64,000 nt of DNA from Zopfochytrium polystomum (lineage: Eukaryota > Chytridiomycota > Chytridiomycetes > Chytridiales > Chytridiaceae), in the NCBI GenBank assembly GCA_025765615.1, contig JAIVFJ010000193.1, positions 1 through 64,000 on the forward strand. Reading direction: 5' to 3'. Below are positions 11,013 through 21,125 of this stretch, piece by piece (the stretch's first letter is position 1; the number at the start of each line of letters is the position of its first letter). Under the pieces are notes generated by a model that was not told the origin of the DNA, did not search any database, and saw only the letters and a list, made by a program, of their open reading frames with translations. The position numbers and the translations under genes are program-made.

Positions 11013-12494
11013 TCACTTTGACTTTGCAGCCGCCGCCGCCGCCAGCTTCCTGTACTGCACAAACCCAAACGCGGCGCCGCCAACGACCGACAGCACCAAA
11101 ATCACCGTGCCAATCCACTTGCCCGCCGCGTTCTTGTTATCGTTCCCGGTACCGTACCTCACCAAAATCCACGCCGCAACCAGCGCAAACGGCCCCATAG
11201 CGCGGAAGGCCCACTCGACGGCGGCGCTGAGCGCGGCGGCGCCTGCGACTTTGGTATAGTGCACGACGGCAAACTCGACGATGGAGACGAGGACAAAAAC
11301 GACGGCGACGACGACGTACGTGTCGAGGGTCGAGAGGTAGTTGACCTTGGGGAGCTCGGCGGAGACGACGTAGTTGAGGGAGAAGGCGGCGACGAGGAGG
11401 GTGAGGACGAAGCCGACGCGGGCCGGGGGCACGCCCGGGTCGACCCAGTAGGAGAGGGTCGAGGAGAAGGCGATGAAGAAGAGCGGGAGGACGTATTTGA
11501 TGATGTAGATGGTCGGGTCGCGGTCGATGGTCAGCGTGTACTCGATCCCCGCGTACACGGTCGAGTTGGGGTCTTTGGAGTTGTCGTAGTACTTTTTGAG
11601 GTGCGGGTCCTGTTCTGCGAGCGTCCAGATGTCGGAGGAGAAGGAGCTGTCGAGGGACGGCCGGGCGGCGCCGCCTTGGCTCGCGGGCCAGTAGCCCATT
11701 TGGAGCTCCGACGACGGGTACGAGAGGGACACGACGCGGATCGAAATGTTTTGGGTATCGTAGGGGAAGCTGTAGAGGTAGAACGTGCTGTATAGGTCCA
11801 CCACAAAGTGCTGTGATTTGGTGGATCGGGTGAACAGGCGGTGGGTTGGAAATCAGTGTTGGCTCAGTCACCGCGCAAAATGCGCTCTTGGCTCACCCTG
11901 TTCCACTGGACTGTTCCCGATGCGGGCACCTTCAATTGGCAGGATTCGTCTGTGGGTCCGGTCGGCTTGTGTTGGTTGTAAAACTGGACATCGGGCACCC
12001 AGATGTTCGTGGGATCCAACCTAATTTGTTCATTCGTGGTGAAAGTGGTTGCTAGCCTAGAGTCGTTCCACAGGAGTCGCAGATACAGATCCATCTAGAT
12101 GAAACGAGGCACCAATCAGCCTTGGAACATCGGCCTGTCGTCGTCCGGTAGAAACAGATGCACACACAAGTACCTTAAAGTCGCTGGATATGGGGTTGAC
12201 GTTGAAGAGCCTGTTGATCTGGAACTGGGCAGCAACGAGAGTGGGATCGCCCGTTCCCGCGCTCGGCCGGACCGTTTTGTCATAACCGGTCAGCAGCTGG
12301 TTGACGACACCATTAAGCGAAAGAGCCGATGAGGAGGCAGTCGGAGCTGCGGCCGTCGCAGTTGATGTCGTGGCGGACCCGGTGGACGTCGACGACGACG
12401 ATGGAGCGGGGGCGATTACCTGCGCCACGGCGGCGCCTGCTGCGGCACCAATGGCCAGGAGGATCGCGAAGATCGGGCGGTTGGACAGGAGCAT
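11013..12494 (-). CDS. Pentameric ligand-gated ion channel copy 3
   Basis: Three exons read cleanly: complement(11013..11810, 11897..12094, 12174..12494), 438 aa. The start gives a signal peptide (MLLSNRPIFAILLAIGAAAG...), then a Ser/Thr linker. The extracellular domain carries WNDSRL and IWVPDVQFYNQH and the cysteine-less loop FPYDTQ. M1 ends SYWVDPG. M2 begins PPARVGFVLTLLVAAFSLNY, so 9' is Val, not Leu. The linker ELPKVNYLSTLD and M3 follow, then a short loop, M4 (GPFALVAAWILVRYG) and an extra helix (WIGTVILVLSVVGGAAFGF) before a basic Ala-rich tail. All transmembrane segments lie in one exon, unlike copies 1 and 4, so introns were lost here or gained elsewhere. It shares a 281-bp divergent promoter with copy 4. 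Confidence 0.88.
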
Positions 12495-12775
12495 AAAGAG
12501 ATGAACAAGGGCGAGGTAAACGAGGAAGAGTGCAAGGGTGGCTTGAGTGTGTGACAAGGACGTTTTGATGGGAAAGTGAAAATTGGGACAGCAGACAAAC
12601 AGTCTGAAAGACAAGGGACGAGCAGAGGAGAAACGGACAGAGCCAAAAATGTCTTTTCATCATGACTGGGCAAAAAGGGAAAAGGAGGAAGACAAAATAG
12701 GTGCAAAAAAGGAATAACAGAGTGAAGGGCAAGCGACAGGCAAAGAAAGAACCAAAAGAAAAAAGAAAAAAAATA
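12495..12775. promoter_or_regulatory. Shared divergent promoter of pLGIC copies 3 and 4
   Basis: Only 281 bp separates the two start codons, which face away from each other. The sequence is purine-rich on the copy 4 side (long AAAGAA-type stretch up to the ATG). No TATA box or known site is obvious. The arrangement implies co-regulation of the two subunits, which is an inference. Confidence 0.55.
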
Positions 12776-14881
12776 ATGAACCCCTCCTCGATTGCACCCG
12801 TCCGTCTGAGCCGGCGAGGAGGGCGTGCGGGCATCCTTCTTGTTGCCGTCGCCGCCGCTGTCGTCACCGTGCTGGCCCTCGCCGGAACCGCCGCGGCGCA
12901 GTACTCGGACCTGACCAAACAGCTGCTCGCAAACTACGACAACACCACCCGCCCCGGGGGCGGGACGGCGACCCCCACAGAGATCGACCTGTCTATGCGT
13001 GTTGTCCGTGTCTTTGGTGTCGATCCGAAAAACTCCGTCTTCACCGTGAGTGTTTTGTGTTACACACACGCACCTGCCAGAGCTCGAAGAGTCGACCGTC
13101 CCTGCGGGATGTCTTTTGACTTGGCTGGCCCCTGCTGTCAAAGCCTTTGATGAGCAACAAGATGGGTGCAGGGTCTTGTGGGTGGCGCTGAGCGATCGGA
13201 TCCGCCTGTCGACACACACGTAATCAACACTCCCGCTTCCTTCCCCCGCCGCATCATCATCCAGGCCGATGTGTTTCTTTACCAGCGCTGGATCGACCCT
13301 CGCCTGAAGTACACTGCTACGAGTGCAGAGCCTATCCATGCGGACTATCGCTATTTTTGGAGACCGGACACCTTCTTCTACAACTCCCAGGATGCATCGG
13401 AGGTGCTTGACTCCTCCTTCACGATCCAACCCAACGGCCGGGTGTTTTTCTCGCAGGTTAGTTTGATCTGGTGGGGAATAAGGTGGAGGAATGGGTGGGC
13501 GGTAGTAGCCGCTGTGAGATTGGCCGGGCGAGATTTGTCCTGCTTCGCCGGATTCTCTGACAAGGTCGAGCTGGATATCAGTACAACAGGCAGTTTTTTG
13601 AGTTTCGCTATTTTATGTGTGATACCTGCCCAATCACTGTCTTCATCTTGTGTACTGATCCCTGCACTTGGTGGACTGGCACCCGCAGCATTTCCTCACC
13701 ACCCTCAACGCCAACTTCACTCTCCAATCGTTCCCCTTCGACGATCAAGACCTGAACATCATCGTCGCGCCTTTCTCCTACGGATCGCTTAAGCTGAACT
13801 TCACTCTCGATGGAAACGGCTTCAACCCGTTCCCCAACTACACTTACTCGTCCGCCCTTTGGCCGTTGCAGGACTGGTATGTTGAGTCGGGCATCCTGTA
13901 CGCGAGTGGCGTCAACATCACCGCGACGACGGCTGGCACTCCGTACGTCCTTTGGAGTTTGAACGTGAAGAGGGATCCAACTACCTATGTCATCAAGTAT
14001 TTGTAAGTATCTTTGGCGCTGCGTTCTGTGGTCCAATCGATGGAGAGGAACTGTCAGACCTTAGCCTAATGCTTTCTTGTCCTCTTATGCAGGCTTCCCC
14101 TATTTTTCGTGACCTTTGCATCTACACTGTCCTACTGGGTCTCTCCTGACGCAGTTCCTGCTCGTGTCGCTTTTGGAGTGTCTCTTCTCGTCTCGGTTAT
14201 TTCGCTCAACTTTATTGCCAGTGCTGATCTTCCCAAAGTGAACTGTGAGTTGAGCTCTTTTTTTCGGCGTCTCAAAATCAAACCGACCCGTTTTTTTCAC
14301 CATAACAGACATTACCAAGATGGACGTGTTCATTGCCTTTGCGTTCCTGTTTGTGTTCATCGCACTGATCGAATTTGCCGCCATCCACTACTTGAAAACG
14401 TAAGCTTTATCTGCAAGGCTCAGATTGGAATCTAACAATCATCATGCAGCTCGGGGAACGTCCTCCTTTCAAAGTCCATCGAATCTTTCTTCCGGAACAC
14501 CGCCTCCATCGCCCTGATCCTCGTCGCGATCATCATCAACGTCGGCTTTGGCGAGAAAGCCAGCGGCCGCAAAGCGCCCACGTATGCCCTCTCCGCCTTG
14601 CTCTGCATCTTCCTCGTCGCGATGGCCGTCTGGAGCGTCATCAAACACATGGGCGAGGCCGCCAAAGCGCGCGCGAAAAAGAACGACGCGCTGCCGAGCA
14701 CAAAGGCTGAACAGGCGGCTTCCGTGCCCCAGCCGCAGCAGCAGCCGCAGCAGTTTAATGGCTACGGAACGATCATCAACTCGTACCAGCAGGAGCAGCA
14801 GCCCAACGTCGTCGGCGGCTACTCTCCGACGGTTGCCGGAGCGCAGCAGGCGTACCAGCAGCCGCAGGGGTACAATTATGG

Positions 14882-14912
<31 letters not shown>

Positions 14913-15077
14913 TACTCGCCGACGCAGTCGTACGGCCAGCAGCCGTACTCAGGAAACCAGCAGTTCTTGCCGAGTAGCCAGACTGCGTACAGCCAGCAAG
15001 ACTCTGGGTACGACAAGTCTCGCCCTGTGCCGCCTACGCGGAACGCCTCACAAGGCAACGTGGGATACCGTGGATGA
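12776..15077 (+). CDS. Pentameric ligand-gated ion channel copy 4, with a long Gln-rich C-terminal tail
   Basis: Six exons read cleanly: 12776..13045, 13265..13456, 13689..14002, 14093..14244, 14309..14399, 14450..15077, 548 aa. A basic N-terminus and a hydrophobic signal end at GTAAAQ. The extracellular domain has YQRWIDPRL and FWRPDTFFYN; the loop reads LQSFPFDDQDL with no cysteines. M2 begins PARVAFGVSLLVSVISLNF (Arg 0', Val 9') and the linker is DLPKVNYITKMD. After M3 come a short loop (SKSIESFFRNT), M4 (ASIALILVAIIINVGF) and another helix (YALSALLCIFLVAMAVWSVI). A tail of about 140 residues rich in Gln, Tyr and Ser follows. With five helices the tail would be cytosolic and could bind partners. 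Copy 2 is its closest relative. Confidence 0.88.
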
Positions 15078-15441
15078 AAATTGATCAGTCGAGGGACTTC
15101 CTGAGGCTATTCGCTTGCGTTTTTTACTTGACTCTTTCGCGTCTCTTTGTTGAAAGAAATAAACCATGCCATTATGACTGAATCCCGAGTGGCCGCTTTT
15201 CGAGTCAAACGCAAAAGCCTGTTTGATTGTCAACCAAAATCAGTTTAGCAAGCACAGTACGGCCACAAGAGCTCATGCGCCGCTGAATGAGAATCTATTT
15301 CGGACCGTAATTGATAATGTGTATTAAATCAACCAACATAAAAAAAGTAGAGACGGATTGAAAGAAGATTGGATTGACTATTACAGGTACTGATTGTGAC
15401 TACAGGAAGAGAAAGCGAAGGACCGACGTCCTCAACTCATT
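15078..15441. other. Convergent spacer
   Basis: AT-rich 3' flanks of pLGIC copy 4 and the C2H2 gene; no gene or repeat recognised. Confidence 0.5.
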
Positions 15442-17220
15442 CTAAGAGTCCGATGGGACAGCGCTCGCAAGCGCAGCAATCGCCGCAACCACAGCCGAAT
15501 CGGGGTCAGACACAGCCAGAGAGCTCGGACCACCTTCACCGTGAATAGACGAGCCGCCACCGCCATCGCCCTGCGCCACACCGCTGGCCGCCGCCGCCGC
15601 CGCCAACTCGTTCGCCCTCCTCACCCCGCAATTCAGCACCGAATGCCTCTGCGCGGCGTCCCTCCTCCCAAACCTCCTCCCGCACCCCAACGGGCACTCG
15701 AATGGCCTGTCCTCCGCGTCCCGGTGCGTCGCCCCGTGCCTGCTCAAATCCTGCGCGCGGAGAAACACCTTGCCGCACCCTTCGAACGTGCACGCGTGCT
15801 GCCGCTTCTTCCGGTGCAGCTTCATGTGCGCGCGGAGGGACGGCGGCTGCATGAAGCGGCGCTGGCAGATTTGGCATTGGTGGGGGCCTTCGTTGTAGGG
15901 GCGGGTTGTGACGCGGCGGGAGGGGCGGATGCGTTTGCGGGGCGGGTTGGTGGTGGATTTGGGTTTGGGTTGTTTGGAGGTGGTTGAGCTGGAGCCGGCG
16001 CCGGCGGTGGCAGCGGAGGGAGAGGGGGAGACGGTTTCTGTGGCGTCGTCGGGGGCTTCGTCTTTGACGTCGTCACCGTCGCCGTCGTACTCGCTGTCCT
16101 GGTGGAGCGGCTCCGACGCCGACGTCGTCGACGACGACGACACACGCCACGGCTCCGCGCCCGTGGTCACCTCCAGCGCATCTCCAAACGCATCGACGGC
16201 GGCCGCCGCCGCCGCCGCGCTCGACGACGCGGCCCCGACTAGCCGCCCGTCGCCGTCGCCCAGCAGAGTGTCGAGAAAGTTGGTCAGCTGGCCTGTGTCG
16301 CCGCCGATGCTCTTGAACGTATCGGCCGCCTCGGCCGCTGTGTCGCCCGCCATGGCGTCAAAGTCGACTCGATTGAAGGGGTCCACTGCTGACGCCGCTG
16401 CTGCCGTAATGTCGGTGGACGGGCCGACGGTGGTGACGGCTGCGGGCGGGGCCATGGTGATGTAGCCGAGGTGCGGGTTGAGCATGGGGCTGTATCCGAC
16501 GTCTTCCCATAGCGTGAGGTGCGGTGCGTAGGGGGCGTGCTGGCTGGAGGCGGGAACTTCGTGGACGTAAGGAGACGCAAGGGGTCCATTGTCTTGGATG
16601 GGAGAAAAGTGGGAGTGGATGCTCGGCGATAGGATGGCGGGTTGCAGCAGCATGCTGTGCGCGGCGACGGGGGTCCAGGGCGAGTGCGGGGCGAAGGTTG
16701 AGAAGCGGTGCGAGAGGTCAGGGACGGGGGAGAAGGCCGGTGAATACATGGGTATGTAGGGGGTGTTTGTGTGATCCGGAAAAGATGCGGAGCGCGTGAG
16801 CGGCTTGGAGCGGAGGGGTATGTGCGGCGAGAAAGTTGGATTGAATGAGAACGGAAGCGCCGGGGTGAATGACGAGCCGCTTGGTGTTGGAGGCAGCATC
16901 TGTTGCGCTGTACTGCTGGAAGACCCCGAGTTGTAAGTGTCCTGCAGTCCTTCTGCTTGCACTTGGCTGTGGTGACGGTTTTGGTGCTGTTGCATTGGCG
17001 GTGGTGGCAGAGGAAGCGGTGGTGGTGGTGGTGGCAGCGAGGGTTGCTCGCGCGAGGGAGGTAGCAGCTGGTGGGGTGGCTGGCTCGGCTGGAAGTTAAG
17101 CTGGTGAGGCAGCTGGGGAGGGTGAGGGCGAGGGTGATGGTGAGGATGATGAGGGCGAGGAGGGTGAAAGAGTGTGTTGGAGGGGCGAAGTGGCGGGTGT
17201 GGCGGCGATGGTTGCTGCAT
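15442..17220 (-). CDS. Three-finger C2H2 transcription factor
   Basis: One uninterrupted exon. The Met at 17220 (MQQPSPPHPP) is chosen because upstream in-frame sequence looks non-coding; the protein is 592 aa and ends in TAG. The N-terminal 200 residues are Pro/His/Gln-rich, followed by Ser/Pro-rich and acidic segments typical of activation regions. Then come a basic patch (PPRKRIRPSRRV) and three fingers: CQICQRRFMQPPSLRAHMKLH, a CTFEGCGKVFLRAQDLSRH type, and CPLGCGRRFGRRDAAQRH. The last finger ends near the C-terminus, before an Ala-rich tail. This arrangement fits fungal stress or calcium-response C2H2 regulators, but I cannot assign an orthologue. The (CT)n tract and T/A runs upstream (17529-17830) probably belong to its leader or promoter. 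Confidence 0.85.
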   Translation of the reverse strand: MQQPSPPHPPLRPSNTLFHPPRPHHPHHHPRPHPPQLPHQLNFQPSQPPHQLLPPSREQPSLPPPPPPLPLPPPPMQQHQNRHHSQVQAEGLQDTYNSGSSSSTAQQMLPPTPSGSSFTPALPFSFNPTFSPHIPLRSKPLTRSASFPDHTNTPYIPMYSPAFSPVPDLSHRFSTFAPHSPWTPVAAHSMLLQPAILSPSIHSHFSPIQDNGPLASPYVHEVPASSQHAPYAPHLTLWEDVGYSPMLNPHLGYITMAPPAAVTTVGPSTDITAAAASAVDPFNRVDFDAMAGDTAAEAADTFKSIGGDTGQLTNFLDTLLGDGDGRLVGAASSSAAAAAAAVDAFGDALEVTTGAEPWRVSSSSTTSASEPLHQDSEYDGDGDDVKDEAPDDATETVSPSPSAATAGAGSSSTTSKQPKPKSTTNPPRKRIRPSRRVTTRPYNEGPHQCQICQRRFMQPPSLRAHMKLHRKKRQHACTFEGCGKVFLRAQDLSRHGATHRDAEDRPFECPLGCGRRFGRRDAAQRHSVLNCGVRRANELAAAAAASGVAQGDGGGGSSIHGEGGPSSLAVSDPDSAVVAAIAALASAVPSDS

Positions 17221-17526
17221 CGACCGATGCAGGGAGGAGCTGGCCAGAGAATCTGACTCACTGGGCGTCGGACAGACTGGCGCTGGAACCGAGACGAGAG
17301 CAGAGAGAGAGAGAGAGAGAGGGCAGGCTGGGGGGCTTACAGACAGACGCTTCCACACTCCGCAGGAGGCGGTGGAGGCGAGACAGTGCTGGTGAGAGGG
17401 ATGAAAACAAACAAAAATGAGATGCAAAAAAAAAAGGTGCAAAGGAGAGACACTTCGGATGGAAGAAAGGACGGGAATTTTCCAGTTTCGCTTTTTCTAA
17501 TTTGTCACTGTTTCAGATCGATCTCG

Positions 17527-17568
<42 letters not shown>

Positions 17569-17885
17569 TCTCACCTTCTTCTTTTTTCTCTCTTTGAACA
17601 ATGATTGCAGGCTCTTGTCTCTTTCTGTGCGGGTGTCTCTCTCCCAGGTGTTTGTCCCACCACCCAATGCCGCATTGACGCAATTTCTTTCCAAATTATT
17701 CGCTGCCAGCAACAAAAAACAAAACACCAATGCGGCTGGTCGTTGTGATAAAGTGACAATGAGTGTTTCGAAACAAAAAAAAAAAAAAAAAAAGAAAAGA
17801 AAAAGAAAAGAAAAAGAAAAGAAAAAGCAGCAATGAATGAGATTCCGATTTCTTTCACAAAGTCCTGAGCTAAACAAGTTGGGGC
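17221..17885. other. Spacer with (CT)n and A-rich tracts
   Basis: Contains a (CT)n microsatellite at about 17529-17563, an A run from 17776 and an AAAAG-repeat stretch to 17826. It lies between the start of the C2H2 gene and the 3' end of the P450 gene. No ORF is believable. Confidence 0.6.
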
Positions 17886-19711
17886 TCACTCGCGGCGCGT
17901 CGCTCTAACTCTCATCCCATCCTTCATGGGCAGCGTCAAAGAAAACGCATAAGTCACTTTTTCGTGCTCAATGACTTCAATCTCGAACCGCTTCATCAGC
18001 GACACAAGCACAAACACGCCCTCGACCTCGGCCATGTTCTTCCCGAGGCAGACGCGGGGACCCGCATTGAAGACGGGGTACGCGTATGGCGACGGCGCCT
18101 TCTCCATCTCCAGCCACCGTTCCGGCCGGAACCGCGCCGCGTCCTCGCCCAGATCAACGTGCTGCGACCCATTGCGTACGGCGACCACGTGACCAGCGTT
18201 CCTTTGCTGATCTGCACACCAGAGGGCAGCACGTCGTCTTCGGCCGCCTCCTTGATCTCCATGGGCACCGAAGGGTACAGCCGCAGCGTCTCGTGGAACA
18301 CGGCATTCGCGTACTGCATCCCGCGGACCTGCTCGTAGCTCGGCAGCTGCCCGCGCTCCGGCAGCGCTGCGTCGATCTCGGCGAGCAGTGCTGCCTTGGC
18401 GGCGGGGTTCCTGTGCAGCATCAGCACGCACCACGAGAGCGCCTGCGCGGTCGTGTCGCGCCCGGCGATGATCAGGTTGATGACGTACTCGGTCAGCTGG
18501 TCCGGCGTCGGAGGAAGCCCGGTTTGCGGGACCTCGGTGGACATCATGAAGCTGAGGACGTCGGAAAACTCAGAGGGATCGCCGCCCGCCGCGAGGTGCG
18601 CGAGCCGCTTTTCGACAATCTTGCGGCCAAAATCTTTGATGAGGCGCACGTTTCGTTGGTGGCGGCGTCCCTCGACGGAGAGAAACTCCGCCAATCGCCA
18701 CAGGGGAGTCAAAAAGCGTTCGCTGAGTCGCGTTTGAGCGGCGTCGAAAGCGGTAGCGAATGCAATCGGCTTTTCTTGCTTGAGAGAGTCGATCATTTCC
18801 TACTCAAGGGGTGAGTCAGTTGTTTTGGTCATGTTTTAGTGCTGCGAGAAAATCCTCACTCCAAACCCGATTCTGCAAAAGCTGTCCAGCGTGAAGCGGA
18901 AGAACAAGTCCTGAAGATTTACAACCTCGCTAGTTTGGGCGGCTTGATCCAAGCGAAGAGATAGGGCTGCCATCTCCTCAACGAAGACGACGCCGACAAA
19001 TTCTTTGAAGTTCTGATGCGGAATAATAGATGGAGTTAGTTCCAACTGTACTTTTCTGTACGCGTTGTACCTTTATGTTGAAAATGTTCGCAGCAGTTTT
19101 GCGCTGGAATTTCCACTCTTCTCCGTCAACGGCAAATATCCCATGGCCAAGAACGTCCGATGTGCGGGAGAAAAGTGGTGACCCTGTCCCAGGACTGGTG
19201 TTTAAAAGAAAGGGAAATCGGACTGAAACAAAAGCAATGAAATCGCGCACATTACCTTGTTGTAAATGGGAAACTTGGTTTTAAGGACGTGCTCAACGAC
19301 AGCAGGATCCACGTTGCTTATAACGGCGGGTGAGAAGGGCAGCTTCATGACCACGCCGACGGGGCGAACCCCGCGTTCCGAGCACTCCCGAGCGTTCTCG
19401 TTGAGGTGCTCCGTGAAATAGTCGTGGATGCGATGGAAATTTGCCGCCATGTAGAGAGTGTCACCGATGAACGGAAGGGTTTGCTTTGATCGGCCTACGG
19501 TTGGTGCATGTCCCTTGATGGTGCTGGGATCTGTCAGGGGCTGCTTCTTAAGGGGAGGGTGCTGGAAGACTGGATCGTCCTGGTAGAGGTACGTCAAGAA
19601 GATCGCTACGGCCGAAACGACGGAGGCTGCGGCTGCAGCGGTTAGAGCAGACGGGGGCATCGATGAGAGTGTGCGCGCGACACTTCCGGCGAGTTTTTGT
19701 GCCGACTGCAT
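17886..19711 (-). CDS. Cytochrome P450, one apparent frameshift
   Basis: The first exon (19256..19711) starts with a hydrophobic N-terminal anchor (SALTAAAAASVVSAVAIFLTYLY), typical of ER-bound class II P450s. Later exons carry DVLGHGIFAVDGEEWKFQRK, the I-helix AGRDTTA, the K-helix ETLRLYPSVP, FRPERW and the heme motif FNAGPRVCLG. This combination matches fungal fatty-acid/alkane hydroxylase-like clans (CYP52/CYP504/CYP86 style), but the substrate is not predictable. The frame changes at a GGG run (minus strand, 18148-18150): one extra G would give IWGEDAARFRPERW, so the gene is probably intact in nature and the break an assembly error. The exon 1-2 junction after FPIYNK also does not resolve cleanly. 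Neighbours give no pathway context. Confidence 0.8.
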
Positions 19712-20182
19712 TCTCAGACGTGCTTTTTTTTTAGTTTTTTTTATTTGTCGTCCAACTGCCTCGAAATACATTGCTTGGCCCTCCGAGCTATCGGTCAAAC
19801 TGTAACCGGGAGACAAAAAATTACTCACGCGTTACCTGACAAATCTGACTGTGCATTTGCGGTTCGGGATCCGGCGAAACCTTTCCACCGAGGCCAACGC
19901 GTGATGGAAAACGCTGCCAGAACGTGCCTTCGTTCTTCGGCCGCGGGTGGGCGGATTTCCTGAGTAGGATTCGGAGACACAAGAGCCGGTAGAAAATAGA
20001 GGCGATTTTGAGGCAAAATGGAACTCCTTGGAACGAAGGCAGTTTTTAATCCGATAGTCAAGCAAAACTACCGCAGCGTGGCCTCAACCTCTGATAAAAG
20101 TCCTCGAATTGAATTTTCATTTTTTCATAGTGCTTTGTTGGCATACAAGAGAGTCGGTCAAGGTTACTGGGAGTGCACTGCC

Positions 20183-20956
20183 ATGTCAGCACTCGTGCCT
20201 GGCCCCCGACGGTTGCCGACGCACGCCACCGAGTCGATCGCCGCATTCCTCCCCCCGATTGACCGACTCTGCCTCGCGACACTACACCGTCTTCCAACTC
20301 TTCAAGCAGAGTCCTTTTGCGGCCTCCACGTGCGCCCATTCGACGTCGCCACGATTCGGCACGACCCACCCCTCCTCGATCTCCTCTGGCGATTCTGCGC
20401 CGCCCGAGGCCTTCAGCCGCAGCTTTCCAACCGATCGTTCGTCGCACCCTCCATCGTCGGAAACCTGGAGAACCTGCGCTGGTGGGCGAGAAACTCGAGC
20501 GCGGACCTGGAAAGGTATTCAAAGGACGCGCTGCTGGCCGCGAGCCGATCGGGCAACGTCCGCGTCCTCGATTGGTGGTTGCGCGAGAGCGGCGTCCGAG
20601 TTGAGCAGCCCCCGACCGCTTTGGACTTTGCGACGAGGGAGGGGCACGTCGCGGTTCTGCAGTGGTGGAAGGATACCGGTTTGGAGCTGCAGTACACGCA
20701 CCTCGCCATCGGGTTTGCGTGCCAGTGCGGGCGCGTCGACTGTCTGCAGTGGTGGAAGGACAGTGGACTGCGGTTGAGGCTCTCGTCCGCGGAGCTGTAT
20801 TACGCGACGGATAACGGGCATGTGGCCGTTCTGCAGTGGTGGAAAGACAGTGGGTGGGACATGCTGTTCGCATCAAGCAGCATGCTGGCTCTGGCTGAGA
20901 AGTCCGCGAATCCGGGTGTACTCAAGTGGTGGCATGAAAGTGGATTGTTAAAATAA
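20183..20956 (+). CDS. WWKDSG-repeat (ankyrin-like) protein
   Basis: A single-exon gene, 257 aa from the Met at 20183; an in-frame ATG at 20018 would add 55 residues with no obvious domain. The N-terminus (ATESIAAFLPPIDRLCLATL) has an F-box-like pattern. It is followed by units of about 28-33 residues centred on LQWWKDSGL: RWWARNSS, DWWLRESG, QWWKDTG, QWWKDSG, QWWKDSG, KWWHESG. Each unit also contains an A...G.V/N pattern like ankyrin helices (ATREGHVAVLQWW). The units probably stack as an ankyrin-type solenoid for protein binding. From memory, I associate such proteins with expanded families in chytrids. A decayed relative lies near 33.0-33.3 kb. Function is unknown. Confidence 0.75.
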   Translation: MSALVPGPRRLPTHATESIAAFLPPIDRLCLATLHRLPTLQAESFCGLHVRPFDVATIRHDPPLLDLLWRFCAARGLQPQLSNRSFVAPSIVGNLENLRWWARNSSADLERYSKDALLAASRSGNVRVLDWWLRESGVRVEQPPTALDFATREGHVAVLQWWKDTGLELQYTHLAIGFACQCGRVDCLQWWKDSGLRLRLSSAELYYATDNGHVAVLQWWKDSGWDMLFASSSMLALAEKSANPGVLKWWHESGLLK

Positions 20957-21125
20957 CAGCACGGATAGGTATTCCTTCCTGGATCCAAAAACACATTGGC
21001 GAATCCGTGACGCAGTGAAATTTTTCATTTCAGCATATTTATTAATAGGGACTGCCTACCTTGAACCACTGTCGTTTGTCTTCGCTTTTTTACTTCAACG
21101 CCTTTCTCGTTTTATTCTTGTCTGC

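Noticed and set aside
15541..15987. Plus-strand ORFs over the second C2H2 gene
   Set aside because: They are Arg/Pro-rich shadows of the GC-rich minus-strand gene.
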